Assembly: GCF_900496995.4 (NCBI RefSeq)
Contig: NC_044011.1
Span: forward strand, 18,198,041-18,262,040
Reading direction: 5' to 3'
From: Aquila chrysaetos chrysaetos
Lineage: Eukaryota > Chordata > Aves > Accipitriformes > Accipitridae
Length of the DNA stretch: 64,000 nt
Below, one piece after another: positions 52,801 through 62,269 of this stretch (its first letter is position 1; each line of letters opens with the position of its first letter). Both the position numbers and the translations under genes were made by a program. The notes under the pieces were generated by a model. It did not search any database and was not told where the DNA came from. It saw only the letters and a program-made list of their open reading frames with translations.

Positions 52801-53979
52801 CTGTTGCTACAGTGTTGAGTTAGAAGTACAGTCACATTTCTATAACAGGCTAAATTAACCCTTATTTGTATTTTCCAGAATCACAGTTGAAAGACAATCC
52901 TGCTTTTTCTATGCTGAATGATTCAGATGATGATGTGATTTATGGGTAAGATTATAAAATACCTATGGAGAGTTACTTCTGTTGTGTTATTTTTGTAGTG
53001 TTCTTTTCCATATTCATAAAATAAGTGAAGGATTTGTAGGTTGTTAGTGAAAGTATTCTGCCTAAAGAACAGAAACATAGCCTTATTCTCTAAACAGAAA
53101 TGCAGTGCGAATGCATGTTATTTCTTCTTTTTTTGGTTTCTAAAAGGGATTGCCATGGCACTGATACAAACAGGTAAGAAAGTATTAGGATGCTGGTAGG
53201 TCATGGAATGAAGGCAGCAAGAGCTGTGAAAGGAAATGACTTCCTTTAAAACTGGGCAGGATTGCAGGAGTCAGGTGGAGTTAGCAAAGAGGCAGCTCAT
53301 ATGTAAATGCTTCAGGGAAGGAGAATGGCTCTTCTTAAGTGCCCATCACTTACTGAAATAAGAATGATCAAATCTAGCAAAACTTACTGGACTTGTGTGA
53401 GTTTGTGTAATATGAGAATTGTAGTAGCACTTAAGAGCCATCCTGTTCAGGTGTGTCTGTGCTAGACATTGAACGAACTCATGATCTGCCCTTGATGTTT
53501 TCACCTCTTACGAAAGACACTGAAGTGGCTGGAACAGTGAGGATGGGGTTAATACTGCAGTCACTTGAAGAAGTTTGTGCTAAACTAGCTGCATGCATTG
53601 TCTGAGATAGCTTGCCTTTGTTTAGTTAGATGAGTAGTGGTAGTACCAGCTTGCTTCTATACTCAATACGAATCCTTGTGAAAAGTGGCTTGTAGTTACT
53701 GGAATAACTTTTATTATGCATCATCCTCTGGAGAGAAGTCATATATGTTGTCCATATCCCCAACAAGGAAGGAAAACAGATACCAGCTTCTTACCCAAAT
53801 AACAATTTGATGCCTCAGTGTAGTTTAGAACTTTCCTGTTTATGTTGGGCTTTCTATCTGAACATCACGTTCAGAAGTTTTAACAAGACCTGTTTCACAG
53901 GAGTGACTATGAAGAAATGCCACTTCAGAATGGCCAAGCTATTAGAGCCAAGTATAAAGAGGAATCGGACAGTGATTGA
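22408..53979 (+). CDS. TMEM181: TMEM181 (transmembrane protein 181, GPR178), complete, 17 coding exons
   Basis: Multi-pass membrane protein of the GOLD/Wntless-like seven-transmembrane class; in human cells it is known as a factor needed for E. coli cytolethal distending toxin action, and its normal role is unsettled. The coding join is 22408-22538, 35582-35685, 39446-39501, 40807-40897, 41495-41613, 42616-42735, 44700-44780, 45782-45881, 46663-46793, 47358-47449, 48368-48425, 49100-49202, 49297-49348, 50045-50127, 51249-51338, 52879-52945, 53901-53979. It gives 518 residues with no frame break. An N-terminal signal-anchor-like helix is at about 58-78. A lumenal domain (79-220) has sequons at N93, N102, N133, N158, N181 and N203. 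Seven further helices lie at about 221-240, 255-277, 289-307, 323-342, 364-384, 401-419 and 444-463. The acidic tail ends EESDSD. Identification is by protein sequence recalled from human. An alternative first exon exists at 30754. Confidence 0.96.
22539..30079 (+). other. TMEM181 intron 1, part before second CpG island
   Basis: Non-coding. The first part is still CpG island. A CR1 tail lies at about 23.5-24.0 kb. No other exon or repeat was recognised from 24.0 to 30.0 kb. Confidence 0.8.
23505..23983 (+). mobile_element. CR1 LINE 3' fragment
   Basis: Starts with a 'ctgttctgggcaccacactt' phrase and ends with 'gaggtctcttccagctctat' and the diverged terminal repeat region. Both are hallmarks of CR1 3' ends in birds. 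Reading frames are broken and it is 5' truncated, as is usual for the family. Confidence 0.8.
30735..30745. promoter_or_regulatory. NRF1-like palindrome at exon 1b
   Basis: The sequence around 30737-30746 is GCGCATGCGG, one base from the NRF1 core palindrome GCGCATGCGC, and it lies immediately upstream of the exon 1b start. A second 'gacgcatgcgg' lies near 30632. NRF1 sites at CpG-island starts are common; binding is inferred, not shown. Confidence 0.4.
30754..30761 (+). CDS. TMEM181: TMEM181 alternative first coding exon 1b (short N-terminus)
   Basis: ATGGAGCC followed by the strong donor gtgagt. Its two-base overhang joins exon 2 in the same phase as exon 1a, giving a protein that starts MEPLAPMRLYTLSK and totals 477 residues. 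I recall known mammalian TMEM181 sequences starting this way. The ATG context is good (gggATGg). It removes the charged cytosolic segment, leaving the first membrane helix close to the N-terminus. An out-of-frame ATG lies 13 bases upstream at 30741. Confidence 0.8.
31079..35581 (+). other. TMEM181 intron 1, part after second CpG island
   Basis: Non-coding. No extra exon with matching phase and no clear repeat was recognised. The acceptor before exon 2 is 'cttcctgtag'. Confidence 0.75.
35582..35685 (+). CDS. TMEM181: TMEM181 coding exon 2
   Basis: Encodes LAPMRLYTLSKRHF and the first membrane helix. Donor AG|gtaagg. This is the first exon shared by both N-terminal forms. Confidence 0.96.
35686..39445 (+). 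other. TMEM181 intron 2
   Basis: Non-coding apart from a CR1 tail at 38.1-38.4 kb. C-rich runs occur near 35.52 and 36.52 kb. The rest has nothing recognised. Confidence 0.75.
38085..38422 (+). mobile_element. CR1 LINE 3' fragment
   Basis: Contains the well-known CR1 tail wording, such as 'aggaaatttttctt', 'gaacaggttgcccagggagg' and 'gatggcccctggaggtctct'. It is well preserved compared with the other copies here, so comparatively young, and is inserted in the sense orientation of TMEM181. Confidence 0.9.
39446..39501 (+). CDS. TMEM181: TMEM181 coding exon 3
   Basis: Encodes GPNVIETSVARTDLNNSLK, the start of the lumenal domain with the sequon NNS. Acceptor tgtgtag, donor AAG|gtaaga. Confidence 0.9.
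40807..40897 (+). CDS. TMEM181: TMEM181 coding exon 4
   Basis: Encodes the conserved lumenal stretch STYNQQLWLTCVVELDQ. Acceptor ttacag, donor TG|gtgaga. Confidence 0.95.
41495..41613 (+). CDS. TMEM181: TMEM181 coding exon 5
   Basis: Encodes the lumenal segment with sequons NVT and NRT. It reads MTVKVLGVVKDGS then NQVHNRTRLL. Acceptor attacag, donor CAA|gtatgt. Confidence 0.95.
42616..42735 (+). CDS. TMEM181: TMEM181 coding exon 6
   Basis: Encodes KCSEIIVAHLGYLNYTQY and the end of the lumenal domain, with sequons NYT and NIT. Acceptor ttcacag, donor ACA|gtaagt. Confidence 0.95.
42736..44699 (+). other. TMEM181 intron 6
   Basis: AT-rich non-coding sequence with short A and T runs. No repeat family was recognised. 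Confidence 0.75.
44700..44780 (+). CDS. TMEM181: TMEM181 coding exon 7
   Basis: Encodes WKTYNPTFSQVEIWFRF and most of the second membrane helix. Acceptor cttgtag, donor ACG|gtaaga. Confidence 0.95.
45085..45275 (+). mobile_element. Diverged CR1 LINE 3' tail in intron 7
   Basis: Ends 'gggccagatgacctccagac...cccttacaacctaaattatgctatgattta', the characteristic CR1 terminus. Short and worn, in the sense orientation of TMEM181. Confidence 0.75.
45782..45881 (+). CDS. TMEM181: TMEM181 coding exon 8
   Basis: Encodes CLFAHSLRKFSMRDWGIEQK and the third membrane helix. Acceptor ttttatag, donor TG|gtactt. Confidence 0.96.
46663..46793 (+). CDS. TMEM181: TMEM181 coding exon 9
   Basis: Encodes DPFFPLSFLVNSWFPGML and a helix ending FWLCVYHGIRVQ. 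Acceptor gttacag, donor CAG|gtaagg. Confidence 0.97.
47358..47449 (+). CDS. TMEM181: TMEM181 coding exon 10
   Basis: Encodes GERKCLTFYLPKFFIVGLLW and the rest of the fifth helix. Acceptor tcaacag, donor AC|gtaagt. Confidence 0.97.
48368..48425 (+). CDS. TMEM181: TMEM181 coding exon 11
   Basis: Encodes VNEVHDPTYQYRVDTGNFQ, a loop. Acceptor tttctag, donor CAG|gtaagt. Confidence 0.96.
49100..49202 (+). CDS. TMEM181: TMEM181 coding exon 12
   Basis: Encodes the sixth helix and RACSELRNMPYV. Acceptor cttatag, donor TG|gtaagg. Confidence 0.97.
49297..49348 (+). CDS. TMEM181: TMEM181 coding exon 13
   Basis: Encodes DLRLKFLTALTFVVLVI, most of the seventh helix. Acceptor tttcag, donor AG|gtaagg. Confidence 0.96.
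49802..49843. repeat. 42-base poly(G) run in TMEM181 intron 13
   Basis: Uninterrupted G from 49802 to 49843, preceded by 'catggcc' and followed by 'ctctgc', in otherwise AT-rich intron. It could be a real homopolymer, a guanine-quadruplex-prone site, or an assembly or read artefact. Confidence 0.9.
50045..50127 (+). CDS. TMEM181: TMEM181 coding exon 14
   Basis: Encodes IVILYLRFGAQVLQDNFVAE then LSTHYQN. Acceptor cccacag. The exon ends CAGAATT and the next bases are ATATCCTTG, so the donor is AT not GT. Frame and the known protein sequence require this end. Confidence 0.92.
50128..51248 (+). other. TMEM181: TMEM181 intron 14, AT-AC (U12-type) intron
   Basis: Donor ATATCCTTG, matching the minor-spliceosome AT-AC consensus. 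Branch-site-like TCCTTGAC at 51232-51239 has its A ten bases before the AC acceptor (51247-51248). No GT-AG choice nearby keeps the frame and yields the expected N-S-A-E-F junction. The intron is 1121 bases with no repeat recognised. Confidence 0.88.
51249..51338 (+). CDS. TMEM181: TMEM181 coding exon 15
   Basis: Encodes SAEFLSFYGLLNFYLYTLAF and VYSPSKNALY, the last helix. It begins CAGCAGAATTC after an AC acceptor. Donor TG|gtaagt. Confidence 0.93.
51878..51995 (-). mobile_element. CR1 LINE 3' fragment, antisense, in intron 15
   Basis: On the + strand it reads 'gaaccacagaacagcccagg ttgaaagggacctggaaaga', then a 'tggtccaacc' stretch, the reverse complement of a CR1 tail. Short and diverged; the right end is approximate. 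Confidence 0.75.
52879..52945 (+). CDS. TMEM181: TMEM181 coding exon 16
   Basis: Encodes ESQLKDNPAFSMLNDSDDD then VIYG, the cytosolic tail. Acceptor tttccag, donor GG|gtaaga. Confidence 0.96.
53147..53173 (+). other. TMEM181: Candidate 27-nt in-frame cassette microexon of TMEM181
   Basis: A T-rich tract, the acceptor 'ctaaaag', 27 bases, then the strong donor CAG|gtaaga. Its phase matches exons 16 and 17 exactly, so inclusion would insert nine residues (about GDCHGTDTN) in the tail between VIYG and SDYEE without a stop. The acceptor is weaker than the donor. No transcript evidence is available here. Confidence 0.4.
53901..53979 (+). CDS. TMEM181: TMEM181 coding exon 17 with stop
   Basis: Encodes SDYEEMPLQNGQAIRAKYKE then ESDSD and TGA at 53977-53979. 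Acceptor ttcacag. The acidic C-terminus is as in known orthologues. Confidence 0.97.
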
Positions 53980-56900
53980 TTGATTTTGATGTAGACAGAC
54001 TTGTTCAGCTGGAATTAAACCAGTTTTGAAGTTTTCCTAGATGGACAACTTCCTTGGCTTCCTTACAGTCTGCTGTCATCTGGACACCGACTCCCAGGAA
54101 CGACATCCTGCTTCTGTTTGTGTTTACAAAGTTAAAACTGAAAAAAAAAGAATGCTTGAAAAGGGTGTGGTGAAAACTTAAGAAACCAAACTTTTTACAC
54201 GTCTTACAAAATGCTTGATAGCAGGATGCCTGTGGACTAAAATCTTTAAATCTATTTCCATATAAAAGTGTCACTGATTATATACTGATTTTAAAATTGC
54301 TTCCTGGCTGCTTGGTTTTGGGGTTGTTTTTTTTTAAGGATCATGTACAGCATACTGTCATTCATCTGTTGCATTTGTGTTAGCTCCTTCGTATATTGTC
54401 CACTGCTGTACGAAGTGCCTCATTTCCCTTTCAATTTCCTACCTTAGTCTTTTGAGCTGGAGGCAGGGAATGAAGTGTTTTAGGGCTTTCTCTTCTTTTT
54501 TTTTTTTTAATGGAAGAAAACACAAGCTTTCCATTCTTCCTTCGAAGAAGCGATATAGACTTAAGACCATCTTTTTAAATTCATTAAAATGAGTTTTCGA
54601 GATTTGTAAGTGTGAGATACATGCAAATAGTCAAGTTCTAGTGAGCCAAAATAGCCTCAGTGGTGCAAAATTATATTGTATAATATATGTTTCATAACAT
54701 GCTTTACTGCTGCAACAGAAGTGTTTGTCTTGGTTTTTGTTTTGTTTTTTTCAAACAGCCCTTTCAAATGGAAATATTTAGGCAGCAACAAATCTCAGAA
54801 GGAAGCCAGTAGTTTTTTCTGTGTTTTTTGTACGCTGGAGGAGATTGTTACACATACAGAGAATACTGTATGAAAGTTTCATAGAGAATTACAATTTCAA
54901 ATTTCCAGACATTTCATTTTTAGAGGCTTTTTCTACATCAGAATTTTTCCTTAAGTTGTATTAATAGATAGTTCATCTATTTCCTAGGACCAATCGTGGT
55001 TGCTCATGTATTGAACTGTCATGAGAGTTAGCTTTTGAGCATGTTCTGTGCATAGTTCAACTTCTTTGTCATACCGCAGTCACCACCTGTACTGATCAGA
55101 ACTTTTACTAGCATATTTTGTGATTATCTGTATTCCAGTCTATGCTGGAACAGTTATATGGGAATTAAGTATTCCTAGTACAATGCTGCTGCTTCTCTAT
55201 TTAAAAGTTGGCTTTCTCCTACACCATTGTTCAGTTCTTTATTTAAGTGGATGCTCTTTGTTTCTAACTACTTTTGTTTTGAGGTATTTGACCTGTCTGA
55301 AAGTATCTTTTTTTTCATGGATTCATACCTGTGATTTACTCTTGTAAAATTTCTCTGCCCTGCTGCTGTAGAAGACTCTCAAAAGCACTGTTAATGTATT
55401 ACACAGAAGATGGTGCTGGCTTACACTAGGGAACTGTGCTCATCATTGAAGTAGTTTAAGCAGAAGAGTGAAATGAAGTCCTGCTAGACTTGCTGAATCA
55501 TATTGGGCAAAAAGTAGGTTTGTTCTGCTTTGATGCAACAACTGTTCTAGACCATTCCCATTGCAATAACCTCCTGGTAGCTGTTTGAGATCATGAAGGG
55601 GAGACTTCACAGGATAGCAGTTTGCTTAGAGAGGACCAAAGGAACTGCTTCATGTGGTTGCATCCTTGCTATCATAGAATAGTTCAGATTAAATCTGTGC
55701 TCTGCTAAAGACAAGTGTGGTAAGATACTCTGTGTGTGTGAGAGAGAAAACTTTCTGAAATGATGCACAGCTGTGAATTTTTTGAGGGTATTTGAAATTT
55801 AAAACTTTCTGTACCAGGGATCATTTATTTGTTAGAAGCCAAAGCACTATTGTATGGCTAAAGCACGGAAACTGCTGGGGAGGAGGGGAAGGTTTTTCCC
55901 TTTAATTTCTTAATGAATTGGCATCAGTTTAGAAGAACATACAGGAAAACATTAAAGAAGTATTTCAAGTTACTGGTGGTGGTTTTTTCCAGTGAGCTGT
56001 AGCAAGGTGTACCTTCAGCACTTCCTTTTAGACTTTTTTTTTAACAAGCATGGGAGATGATCTTTGTATCCTAAAGTAGAGAGCCCATTCTCATTTTTAC
56101 TGTTCCCCAGATGACTCTTTTGAGGCTTACAGCTGTTTGAATTTGCAGAGTCAGACTGGGGAACCAACTAGGCATCCTTTGCATACCCCAAATCCTTTAC
56201 ACTTCCATTGGAGTAATAGTGGGTACAGGAATTAGGTCTTTAAAAATTGATATTTACATGATCCTTATATATTCAGATCTTTTTGGCTCCGATATTGTTT
56301 AATTCTGTTCTAAATTGTTCTGAAGAGATAAAATGTTTGATTTGACCAATGTGCAAAGTATACTTATGTTTCTTATCACAGTCTAAACTGGTTGTTACGA
56401 TTAATCCTGAAATATAGTGTCATGCTTTGGGATTTCATTAACTAAAGAAAATATTTTTAATCTAACTTTGAGATGATGATTTTTTCCTAAGCTGTTCTCA
56501 GCCTATTTCACTTGCCGTTTTGTTTGCATTAACTTTTCTACATCACTACATTCGAAGTGGAAATAGGAAAGCTGAGAACAGGAAATGTGTACTTTAAGTA
56601 TCTCGCTATGAAAATAGTGAGAAAATAGTTTCCTTGTTAATTTTTAGAGATTATATTTAAGCAATGTTTGCCATGCAAAATAGTTTTGTATTTTGGAAGT
56701 GCTAGAGTGTAATGGTAAGCTTGGTTGAAGCACTGTGGCATCAAATTCAATATACAGTAAAAAGGCAAAAGCAGTGAAGCAGATGAAGAAATGGGTTTGC
56801 TAGCAAGAAATCTGTTTCACTCCTCTTATTTCCACAATTGGAAAGCAGAGACAGTAGCTGAGGAATATTACAATATGGATTGTAAACAGCTTGGAAGTAG

Positions 56901-57501
56901 GTGGCATAAATTTACCTCTGAGTAAAGTATTGTAACCCAAGGGTGAAACAGAAGATACCTGGATAAGAAACTAGCCTGGCTTTCCTTTCATTACTGCCAA
57001 AGTAATTAAGTATTTCCATCACTAGTGGGACTGTATAAAATGAGAAAACTATACAAAAAGGCCCCACAGCATACAGTGTTCCTGCTCTAAAGGAGATGCC
57101 ATCTATTAAATAACTGCAAGACTTCCAGGTACACAATGATCAAGAGGGACTTTTAAGAAATCAATAATCATTGAGCGTGAGCCATTCATGGCAACCATTT
57201 TCTGTAGTATTTGCTTTAAAGATACAGTTGGTATTGGAATTGGTTGGAAACTTTCCTAGGACTGGCAAAGAAGAGGAAGCGTAAGGCTTAACACCAGTAA
57301 GGAACAGCTAGTGTAACAGACCCATGGCACTAATACTGGGGAAAATGGGAGCATGGTTCCAGCTAGGAAAGGCTTTGATCTGTTGTTTTTCTCTGAGCCA
57401 AAAGACAACTTTGTATCCATAGTCACCTAATTTTTCCCCCATTTCCTTTTGCTTATGCCAGTAATAACCTCTGCATTACTGTAAAACTTTTTTAAGAAGT
57501 T

Positions 57502-57509
57502 TGTAAATA
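57502..57509 (+). promoter_or_regulatory. Pumilio recognition element in TMEM181 3' UTR
   Basis: TGTAAATA matches the UGUANAUA consensus and lies about 300 bases before the polyadenylation signal, if the long 3' UTR is used. Function is inferred. Confidence 0.35.
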
Positions 57510-57805
57510 TGTAAAATGAAAATACGGAAAAATTGTGTACCAAAATGGTACAAAAATGTGTAAGATAAATGCTCTGTTTAATGAGAAGCTGTAATTAAAT
57601 GCTTTGAGAAAGTGTGCATGAGGACATGTGGTAAATATTCTATGTATCTAGTTGTGTTAATGACAGCAATTATCCATTTTTATGTCAGAAAACTTCATGC
57701 TAATACGGAATATGAAGGAAAAACTAGTAATTTACTTCAAGCAAAAGTTGGGTATTGAGTGTCCTGGAAGACTTCATGTGCATAATCATTGTTAAATATG
57801 TTCAT

Positions 57806-57811
57806 AATAAA
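57806..57811 (+). terminator. TMEM181: Polyadenylation signal AATAAA of TMEM181
   Basis: Canonical AATAAA followed within about 20-30 bases by T- and GT-rich sequence (tatattgtatcttggtttta), as at a cleavage site. Confidence 0.7.
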
Positions 57812-57830
57812 GTTTTATATCTTTATATTG

Positions 57831-59689
57831 TATCTTGGTTTTATTTTCCTTCTAGTGAATGGCTAACTGTACCATTTTCATAACTTGCATGTATTTTCAG
57901 TTTCCATGTATTTTGTCATGCATATTTAAACTTGGTTAATTGCATAAGGATGGGATCCAGGAGGCTCTGTCAGCACAGATTAACCAGGGAATTATGTTTT
58001 GGGTTGGTGTTTTTTTGGTTGTTTTTTTTGATTACTCTGCCTGGGCTTGAAGGTGGAAGGACAGGTTGCTAATTTTCCTAAGAAATATGCTAGCCAGTTT
58101 ACAAGGGGAACTGGCATTCTCAGATGGTTTAACAGTGGCTTTGCAAAGCCTGCTGTGGTCACACTGGCAGTAAAACTTCCCCCAGTGAATGTTAGTGCCA
58201 GCTGCCTTTCTGCCAAACATGCGCGCTTCATCTGAGCTGCTGTCAGATGCTTCTGCCAGCAGGACTTTAAGTTCTTCTACTTACCCTGCAGTGGTGCATC
58301 CTCTCAGCACACCCAGGAAGGGCTGCCCCACCTTCAACCCACTGGCCAGTAGTAAAAAAAAGGTTTAGAGATGGTGAAGATGCTGATGTCATTCGTCTCG
58401 TTCTTATAGCTCTGTATCTTCCAAGAGTCTGCTCATAGCTGGTAGACTGCAAAACTGATCAGTGTGTCGCCCTCTATTTGGGGTGATGCCATTCCTCATA
58501 TAAACTTGAGAAGAGACTGAAATCTCATTATGTGCTGAATAAAATGGCTGTAAACATCTCTGCACAAAGGGATATGAAACTTACTTCTGCTTTAATGTCA
58601 GAGAAGGTAGTGCTAGTTTACCAGCATCAGTTAATTCTGAAGCCATTTCCTTTAGGTTTTAGTTAAAATAGTTAATGGTGGAAGACAGGTCATACTCATT
58701 TGTGGCAGTTACAGTAAATGATGACACCCCCCCCACACACTTCCCCCTTCCTCCAGATCAGGGCTGACATGCCTCTGATTTTTATAGCTGTAGTCATATG
58801 AAAAGCCATGGGAGTAAGCTAGAGATAGGAAACAGAGACTGACCTTATAATTACCTTCCTGAATACTCCAGCCCGCAGTTTGTGCTAATTTTTTTTTACA
58901 GCCAATTAATTACCTAGAGCAAAGACTCTGCAAGCTCCTCACCCTAATGCTTTACTTTGGCACTGAGATGAGCTGGCCAGCAGTCTTTGAAAAAGGTGAT
59001 TAAAACTACGGTATTTGAAGATAATTAAAATTTAAAAATCAGTAGCTGTACAACATCAAGACTGTAATATACAATGGCTATAGCATTTTACAGAAAAGCT
59101 CTATCTTAATTCATGGGAGTGGAGGGAACAACACTCAAAAATCCACAACCCCTAAACCCCTTTCTGTAGTTCTAAAACAGTTACACTGGAAGCATTCATT
59201 ATTGCTCACATGTAAAATTATCTATAAAACTGTACCTTTCTGTAGCACAACTCCTGTTTTAATACAACAGGGTTTTTTTCCTCCCATACAGCTTTTACAC
59301 TGACAAGTGGCTCAAACTTTTTTTCTGCAGTTCAACATATGCATGAACGAACAAACGGCAAAAAAAAAAAAAATCAAGGGATTTGCTATTATTAACATGA
59401 ACAAAGGACAAGGAATGTTTGAATGTCTTGACCAAAAAGCTAAGTGTTTCTAGAAGTAAATACTGATTCAAAGTGCACAAAACTATTTCTTTTAAATGTA
59501 AATAAATAGCTAAGTACTACACCACCAGCATCATTATGGCATGCTAATGGAAAGGAGATAAATTATCCAACCATCCAGATTTAAAATTTCCTTAGCGATT
59601 CAGAGATCAAAGATATATTCTCTTCATGACAGGTTTCTCTCTCACCCTGATGACTACTTGTGAGAGACTGGAAGAGTCAATGCCTCAAA
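57831..59689. other. Intergenic between TMEM181 and DYNLT1, first part
   Basis: No gene recognised. It contains short T, C and A runs near 58.02, 58.73 and 59.36 kb. Open frames are short and overlap on both strands without domains. Confidence 0.6.
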
Positions 59690-59695
59690 CATTGT

Positions 59696-60527
59696 GGTGG
59701 GGCAAGTTCTGCTTAACAACGAACTCCACATCACAAGGAACCCTGCCTAGCAGGGAACCCCAGGCGAGAAGCAGCCCATCAGCACAGACATCAGCCACGG
59801 GAGGGGGAGGCCGTGCCAGAGGGTGCGCAGCTCCCTGTTCTGATACGCTGAGCAGGACAGCTCACCGTGCAGGGAAGGGGAAGTTACTCCCCAAACGACC
59901 CCCCAAGCCCAAAGGCTCACAAACCGCTCGTGACACCTAATTAGCCTAATGAGTTTGAGTGCCCACCCAAAGGAGGGGCAAGGATGATAAAAGGACACAA
60001 ACTGAAGGCCCGGGTATGCAAGCCCACTGGAACCGGACCCCTCGGCCGGCGGGAGCAACGCTGGAGCCAGGACCGGTGACATCCTTCTCTTTTCGGTTTT
60101 CTCTCTCTTGCTCCCTCTTTCCTTTTCCATAACCCCCACACCTCATCCCTTTAGACGTAAACCGCTGACCAAGTCTGGGACCAGGAGCAGATCCAGCCCC
60201 CCCCGGGCTCCTCTCTGAGAAGGAGTCTAGAAAGCAAGGGGGTCTGCTCAGAACCTCCAGACCCAGCAGGAGGGCTCTCCTTATTGTCTTCCCTGAACTA
60301 ATTCCCATATAAGCAAGGCCTGTAGTATATGTTTGTTGATGCATGGTTAGCACATACTACATCGTTTACTGACATAGTTTCATGCCAATTTTTGTTGTAA
60401 GCATACCAGTTTTGGTGGTGAGCATGCCAGTTCTTGTTGTGAGCAAATAAAAATTGAGTTTTGTGAGTTAAAGGATCCCTGGTGTCGTTTCACCTTAATC
60501 CTGACCTGGGAATCGGCAAACCTAAGT
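59696..60527 (+). mobile_element. Solo-LTR-like element with flanking 6-bp repeat
   Basis: A GC-rich block set in AT-rich DNA. A TATA-like GATAAAAGG lies at 59986-59994, followed by a pyrimidine-rich stretch and then AATAAA at 60446-60451 followed by GT-rich sequence. This U3-R-U5-like order on the + strand is typical of a retroviral LTR. The hexamer CATTGT flanks the block at 59690-59695 and 60528-60533. The resulting ends are not the usual TG...CA, so the exact boundaries may be off by a few bases. No internal retroviral coding region is present. It differs in sequence from the LTRs at 6.6 and 16.2 kb. Confidence 0.7.
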
Positions 60528-60533
60528 CATTGT

Positions 60534-61934
60534 CCTGAGAAACTGGGATATGACACTAGTTCAGGCATTTTATTCAATCTATCTTAATAATATTTTCTTT
60601 TTACAGGTGTTGTATCATTTCTGACACTGAATACTCAGCATTCTGTTTCTAGTCAAACCCATGCTAAAACTCTCTCTGCTACAGAAATAGAAGGCGTATA
60701 CTCCTCAGTATAGCCCTGTAGCACTCACTAGGACATATCCTAGAATAAAGAAGTGGCTAGTCATGAAGGAGGTGCGTTTACAGAGATGTTTTGAAACTGG
60801 TATGCTAGCAGTAATATATAAGCCTTACAGGTATATTAAGAGTCTCAAAAGTACCAAGCCCAAACCTGCAGATAAAGACAACTTTTTTGCCCTACTGACA
60901 GCAGAAATGGATAGGAAGGAAGAGGGTTGAAGCCCTGCCTAGCACAGGGTTTTCTACAGTCTGTTTGGATACACTGAGTAGAGTTATCACAGAGAGCATG
61001 CCTCTGCACCTAGCACTACAAAAAACCAAATCCTCTACTGTCATTTGATTTTTCAGTATTACGTCTTTCCAGATCATGGAAACATACTGTTGTATCAGCA
61101 GTCATCTCATTGTAAACAGCTTTAGTTGACAGCCGGATTCTGAAGACATTTGACAGGGCTTCCTAAATATAAGCAAATGCAGGCCACTCAGACTGACTCT
61201 AGCCCGGGTACTCTCCTGTACGTGCTTTGTAAGTAATTCTTTCAACTTCAACAGCAGTGAGCTACTGCGTACAGAAGCAGCATAGCAGTTCACAGAGGTA
61301 ATCTGAAATTCATAGCATGCTCCCACTTCTTTAATTAGCTGACAAAGAAAACCTTACCCAAGCCTATGCTGAAAACTTGTTTTCCTTGTTATTCCTCTGC
61401 AACTTCACTCTAGAAGGCAGGAGACTTATTCACAAGTTATTTAGTCATGTCACCTAGAGGCAGTTTCTCCCCCCTTTCAGAAAGGACCACGTTTCACCAA
61501 CTATCAGAACTCATCACACTCACTTTCAGCAAAATCTATGTAGAAGGTAGCAGGTAAGTTGAAGACCTACTGAACACATGTAATTGGCTGCAGTAGTGAA
61601 CGATTACTTGTGCTTAGCCTGCTGAGCACTTCTATAATGTGAAAAACTTCTTACCTGTCTTTGTTCAATGACCATAGTTATTTCCATGCCCTAAATACCA
61701 TACAAGCAGATGAAACAAGTCCCAAAAATGCAGCCAAGTTACTTTCTGATAAACATCATCTCATTTTCTTGCAATTTTGTAGTGACTTTGGCAAAATTAT
61801 GGAAGTGCTTTGTATTCTGGTATGTACCTCAACTACGTTGAAGAGAATTAAAATAATTGGAACTTTTTTTTTTTTTTAAATAACAAGAGTGTTAAGTTTA
61901 AATGAGTCACACCAGTGGTTATGAATTTGAATAA
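60534..61934. other. Intergenic between the LTR and the DYNLT1 3' end
   Basis: No gene or repeat recognised. Confidence 0.55.
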
Positions 61935-61940
61935 TTTAAT
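61935..61940 (-). terminator. DYNLT1: Possible DYNLT1 polyadenylation signal ATTAAA
   Basis: The + strand TTTAAT reads ATTAAA on the - strand, 330 bases beyond the DYNLT1 stop. It is the first usable common variant signal found. A canonical AATAAA is not present in this interval. Confidence 0.4.
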
Positions 61941-62269
61941 GCTAACCAAGAGTACAAAGTGTGAAAGTCGGTGTCTCATTTATATTGGTCTTAAAAAAGA
62001 AATCTAGAGGAAGTGTTTACACTGCAGCAGATTTCAGTATTAGCACCTTGAAGAGAAGTTCTTGAAGTGTTAAGACAGTATGGCAACACTGGTACGGTAC
62101 TAAGTACAAACATAAAACATGTAACAGCATGTTTTCACATTTCTACATTTGAAAAAAGTTACTTAAAAAGTACATTAAAACCAGAAGTTGTTCAGTGTAT
62201 TCACAGTTTGAGTAGAGATGGAATCAAGTGCTGGAGTAGAAAAGAGAAGGATGAATGATTTCAAGGCAA
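61941..62269 (-). other. DYNLT1: DYNLT1 3' UTR (inferred)
   Basis: Sequence between the stop codon and the putative polyadenylation signal. Its length is reasonable for this small gene, but the true end is not proven. Confidence 0.5.

Larger units (their letters stand above)
53980..57830 (+). other. TMEM181: TMEM181 3' UTR (inferred)
   Basis: About 3.85 kb of AT-rich sequence from the stop codon to the best polyadenylation signal. No other gene was recognised. A Pumilio-type UGUAAAUA lies at 57502-57509. Shorter forms ending at earlier signals are possible. Confidence 0.65.

Noticed and set aside
55670-55690. Short 'atcatagaatagttcag' similar to a CR1 terminus in the TMEM181 3' UTR
   Set aside because: Too short and without the adjoining CR1 body to support an element call.
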